NCBI RefSeq assembly: GCF_001553785.1
Contig: NZ_LOJP01000001.1
Location: 3,355,382 to 3,419,381 of the forward strand
Length of the DNA stretch: 64,000 bases
Direction: 5' to 3'
From: Actinoplanes sp. TFC3
GTDB lineage: Bacteria; Actinomycetota; Actinomycetes; Mycobacteriales; Micromonosporaceae
The stretch's first letter is position 1, and every line of letters begins with the position of its first letter. The notes under the pieces were generated by a model that saw nothing but the letters and a program-made list of their open reading frames with translations, did not search any database and was not told the DNA's origin. Shown in pieces: positions 61,311 to 64,000 of the stretch. A program made the translations under genes and the position numbers.

Positions 61311-62087
61311 ATGATCACCATCGATGGTGTCTCGCGTACCTTCGGCCCGGTACAGGCTCTGCACGACATCAATCTCGAGGTCGCCGACGGCGAGTTCCTG
61401 GCCCTGATCGGGCGTTCTGGCTGCGGCAAGTCCACTCTGCTGCGCCAGGTCGCCGGGCTGGACAAGCCGACAGCGGGCCGGGTTCTCATCGACGGCGAGC
61501 AGGTGCGCGCACCCCGGCGCGACGTCGCGGTCAACTTCCAGCGCCCGGCGCTGCTGCCGTGGCGCTCGGTGCTGGACAACGTCATGCTTCCGGTCGAGAT
61601 CTTCAAGTGGGACAAGCGCGAGAACCGCGACCGGGCCCTGCACCTGCTGGAGACCACCGGGCTGGCCCAGTTTGCCAAGCGGCTGCCGCATGAGCTTTCC
61701 GGCGGCATGCAGCAGCGGGTGGCGCTGTGCCGCACGCTGATCCAGAACCCGCGGGTCATGCTGATGGACGAGCCGTTCTCGGCCCTGGACGCGCTGACCC
61801 GCGAGGAGCTCTCGATGGAGCTGCAACGCATCCACATCGAGACCGGCACGACCATCGTGTTCGTCACCCACTCCATCCAGGAAGCGGTGCTGCTGGCCGA
61901 CCGGGTCGCGGTGCTCAGCGCCCGCCCGGGCCGCGTGCGTCAGATCGTCGACATCGCGATCCCGCGGCCGCGCTCGTTCGGGCACAACGCCCACCTGGAA
62001 GAGGTAGCAGCGGCCTCGGCCGAGCTGCACCAACTGCTGCTGGAGAACCACCTTCCCCCGGCCCCGGCACCGCAGCGCAACCGATGA
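61311..62087 (+). CDS. ABC ATPase (SsuB/TauB type)
   Basis: 258 residues. Walker [11 protein letters not shown]-loop [16 protein letters not shown], signature [13 protein letters not shown], Walker [13 protein letters not shown], switch VTHSIQEAV. The LLPWRS and THSIQEA forms are typical of nitrate/sulfonate-type importers. It starts 11 bp after the permease stop. Confidence 0.94.
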   Translation: MITIDGVSRTFGPVQALHDINLEVADGEFLALIGRSGCGKSTLLRQVAGLDKPTAGRVLIDGEQVRAPRRDVAVNFQRPALLPWRSVLDNVMLPVEIFKWDKRENRDRALHLLETTGLAQFAKRLPHELSGGMQQRVALCRTLIQNPRVMLMDEPFSALDALTREELSMELQRIHIETGTTIVFVTHSIQEAVLLADRVAVLSARPGRVRQIVDIAIPRPRSFGHNAHLEEVAAASAELHQLLLENHLPPAPAPQRNR

Positions 62088-62140
62088 ACTGCCGCCGCGC
62101 GCCGGAATGAACCGGCTGCGCGGCGACAGGTACGAGCAAC

Positions 62141-63478
62141 TCAGGACGAGGGGCTGAGGCTGGTGTCGGCCGGGGGCGGCTCGGCCGGGTCGGCCTTGCG
62201 CTGCTGGTCCTTCTCAGCGTCGACGGCCTCGGCCTCGTGGTCGTCGGCCGGTTCGGTGCCCGGGGGTTCACGGTCGGGTGTCGGTTCGCCGGACGGGTGG
62301 CGGACCAGGTAGCGGATGGCCGTGTTGAGCACGGCCAGCAGCGGCACCGCGATCAGGCCGCCCACGATGCCCGCCACCACGATGCCGGTGGCGATGGCGA
62401 GGATGACCGACAGCGGATGCAGGGCCACCGCGCGGCCCATGATCAGCGGCTGCAGGACGTGGCCCTCGAGCTGCTGCACCGCGATGACGATGAGCAGCAC
62501 GATCAGCGCGCTGACCCAGCCGTCGGCCACCAGCGCCACCAGCACGGCGACCGCGCCGGTGACCGTGGCGCCCACGACCGGGATGAACGCACCGAGGAAG
62601 ACCAGCGCGGCCAGAGGCAGAGCCAGCGGGATGCGCAGCACGAACAACCCGATGCCGATGCCGACCGCGTCGACGAAGGCCACCAGCACCGTTGCGTGCA
62701 CATACGAGACCAGGGTGTGCCACGAGTAGTGACCGGCTCGGGCGGTGGGCACCCGGGCGCCGCGCGGCAGCAGGCGGCACAGGAACGACCAGATGGAGCC
62801 GCCGTCGCGCAGGAAGAAGAACAGCGTGAACAGGGTCAGGAAGAAGCCGGTGACGACCTCGCCCAGGGTGGTGGCGGTGCTGAGCGCGCCGGAGGTGAGG
62901 GCGCCCTGGTTGGAGGTGATGGCGTCCTGCAGACGGTCGACGTACTGGCTCAGTTGCTGATCGGTCAGGTGCAGCGGGCCGGTCGACAGCCACTTCTGCA
63001 CCTCGTTGATGCCGTCGCCGACCTGCGAGCTCAAGGTGTCGATCTGGCTGATGAAGGTGCGGATGATCAGCCCGAGGCCGCCGAAGACCAGCACCAGGGC
63101 GGCCAGCAGCACCAGCGCCGCGGCCAGTGAGCGTTTCATGCCGGCGCGCACCATGCGGGCCGCGAACGGCTGGAACAGCGCGGCCAGCAGGATCGCCACC
63201 ACCACGGGGATGACCACGACCCGCAGCAGGCTCACCAGGCGCAACAGCAGGTACATGGCCCCGACGAAGGCGATGAAGCGCCAGGCCCAGGCACCGGCGG
63301 TCCGTACACCGCGGGGCAGCAGATTCTCCACGCCGGGGGCGGCCTCCTGGACCACCATCACGGATGCGGGTTCCAGTGTTTCGCCGGTGAAGGGGGGCGG
63401 GGCGTTGCGGGCTTCCGCCTCCGCGAGCTGCCTGCGGGCACGCTCCCGGATCGAGCGGGCCCAAGTCGTCGTTGCCAT
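62141..63478 (-). CDS. AI-2E family transporter (PerM/TqsA type)
   Basis: 445 residues from ATG 63478. About eight membrane helices in two groups: ~65-135, then an outer loop (~135-205), then ~210-380. VVIPVVVAILLAALFQPFA and GAFIPVVGATVTGAVAVLVA, plus EGHVLQPLIMGRAVALHPLS, are family hallmarks. The acidic/Pro C-tail is cytosolic. Members move autoinducer-2 or Na+/H+; here the role is unknown. On the same strand behind a broken propeller gene. Confidence 0.9.
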   Translation of the reverse strand: MATTTWARSIRERARRQLAEAEARNAPPPFTGETLEPASVMVVQEAAPGVENLLPRGVRTAGAWAWRFIAFVGAMYLLLRLVSLLRVVVIPVVVAILLAALFQPFAARMVRAGMKRSLAAALVLLAALVLVFGGLGLIIRTFISQIDTLSSQVGDGINEVQKWLSTGPLHLTDQQLSQYVDRLQDAITSNQGALTSGALSTATTLGEVVTGFFLTLFTLFFFLRDGGSIWSFLCRLLPRGARVPTARAGHYSWHTLVSYVHATVLVAFVDAVGIGIGLFVLRIPLALPLAALVFLGAFIPVVGATVTGAVAVLVALVADGWVSALIVLLIVIAVQQLEGHVLQPLIMGRAVALHPLSVILAIATGIVVAGIVGGLIAVPLLAVLNTAIRYLVRHPSGEPTPDREPPGTEPADDHEAEAVDAEKDQQRKADPAEPPPADTSLSPSS

Positions 63479-63498
63479 GCCTGCTACCTGCCCCTTCT

Positions 63499-63779
63499 TC
63501 AGGGCGTGTATGCACGTACGGAGGATTCGTCGGTGACGAACAGGCGCCCGCCGGCCACCACCACATGCCGGGTCGCCGGGCGGAACGCCGCGGACGGGGC
63601 GGCAACGTGTCCTTGATGGTCTTCGCGGTGATGGCGGTCTCGTCGGGGTTCCATCCGGTGTTGCCGGGCCCGTAGCCGTCCTGCGCCCATCCCGGGGAGG
63701 TGATGGCTGCGGCCGCTGCCGGAGCAACGGCCGCGGTGACGGCAAAGGTCAAGCTGAGCACGAGCGGCACACGAACCAT
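63499..63779 (-). pseudogene. Secreted PQQ/propeller-like gene, truncated and frameshifted
   Basis: From ATG 63779 a signal peptide (MVRVPLVLSLTFAVTAAVA, then AAAAA) is followed by WAQDGYGPGNTGWNPDETA, ITAKTIKDTL. The frame then shifts near 63605; the next frame gives AAPSAAFRPATRHVVVAGG, RLFVTDESSVRAYTP and a stop. This is the first blade or two of a PQQ-like beta-propeller (WAQxGxGPxNTGxN and VVVAGGRLFV are typical), without the remaining several hundred residues. Around 10 residues also seem missing at the frameshift. Confidence 0.55.
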
Positions 63780-63877
63780 GCGCCGCAGCTTAGGGCGAAA
63801 CGGATAAATACGGCTCACCCCGGTACGGCGGACACGCACGAACAGTTCGGCGGCTCCGATCCGACTCGCCTGTGCCG

Positions 63878-64000
63878 TCATGCCGCCAGGCGAAGCCGCG
63901 GATACACCCGCCGCGCGTTGCCCTCGTACACGGCCGCCGCGTCCTCGGGGCTCAGCTCCAGTGCGTCCTTCTTCCGGCGGGTGTCGTCGAAGTAATGGCC
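63878..64000 (-). CDS. Amidohydrolase-2 family protein, C-terminal end (truncated by window)
   Basis: 40 residues visible: GHYFDDTRRKKDALEL, SPEDAAAVYEGNARRVYPRL, stop at 63878-63880. The ending with a short acidic helix and xxNARRVYPRL is characteristic of ACMSD-type amidohydrolases (metal-dependent hydrolases/decarboxylases). Its start and metal ligands lie beyond the window. Confidence 0.75.
   Translation of the reverse strand, partial: GHYFDDTRRKKDALELSPEDAAAVYEGNARRVYPRLRLAA

Noticed and set aside
62268..63881. Minus-strand frame spanning the transporter gene and beyond in another frame
   Set aside because: Overlaps the well-supported AI-2E transporter; only its first ~50 residues are real and belong to the broken propeller gene.

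Overview
The window is high-GC DNA (about 70%) with strong G/C preference at third codon positions, frequent GTG starts and start/stop overlaps. It carries actinobacterial family signatures: XRE-DUF5753 plus DUF397, GPP34, several LLM flavin enzymes, a STAS/ATPase fusion, PadR plus membrane-protein pair, and holin-X-like protein. A filamentous actinomycete of the Micromonosporaceae/Actinoplanes type fits best, but this is inference from gene content. I see no rRNA, tRNA, CRISPR array, complete insertion sequence or prophage.

Layout. 1-8.2 kb: a truncated AGE-family epimerase, a single-domain globin facing a nitric oxide synthase oxygenase, a TetR regulator, a STAS/HATPase regulator, a threonine-synthase-like gene preceded by a CIRCE-like element, and a dehydratase/acyl-CoA ligase pair. 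8.4-13.0 kb: DUF4331 protein divergent from a TPR protein and a histidine-rich NicO-type metal transporter. 13.1-17.3 kb: hypothetical gene, decayed stretch, hemerythrin, holin-like protein, PAS chemoreceptor-like protein, aldo/keto reductase. 17.5-21.7 kb: complete sugar ABC operon. 21.7-28.9 kb: PadR remnant, large membrane protein, S15 peptidase, membrane SGNH hydrolase, orphan GNAT-like gene. 29-33.1 kb: amino-acid permease, GPP34 protein, XRE and DUF397.

33.3-46.8 kb is rich in polyamine functions: ornithine-decarboxylase-like enzyme, PotABCD-like importer, class III aminotransferase, FAD amine oxidase, Lrp regulator and an aminobutyraldehyde-type dehydrogenase, with an azoreductase/MarR pair and an LLM enzyme interspersed. 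46.9-57.4 kb: TetR/LLM pair, 5'-3' exonuclease, secreted propeller protein, two more LLM enzymes, a TPR-GGDEF protein, TetR/DUF4865 pair and an orphan XdhC. 57.5-62.1 kb: GntR and DUF6282 amidohydrolase divergent from an Ssu-like ABC importer, probably one catabolic island. 62.1-64 kb: AI-2E family transporter, broken propeller gene and the end of an amidohydrolase gene.

Two themes deserve attention. First, candidate linked systems: NOS/globin, DUF4331/TPR/NicO, and the DUF6282 uptake-and-hydrolysis island. Second, several genes look freshly broken by internal deletion or frameshift (PadR at 21.74 kb, FAD oxidase at 39.84 kb, a small gene at 49.6 kb, a propeller gene at 63.5 kb), alongside several 18-21 bp tandem duplications.
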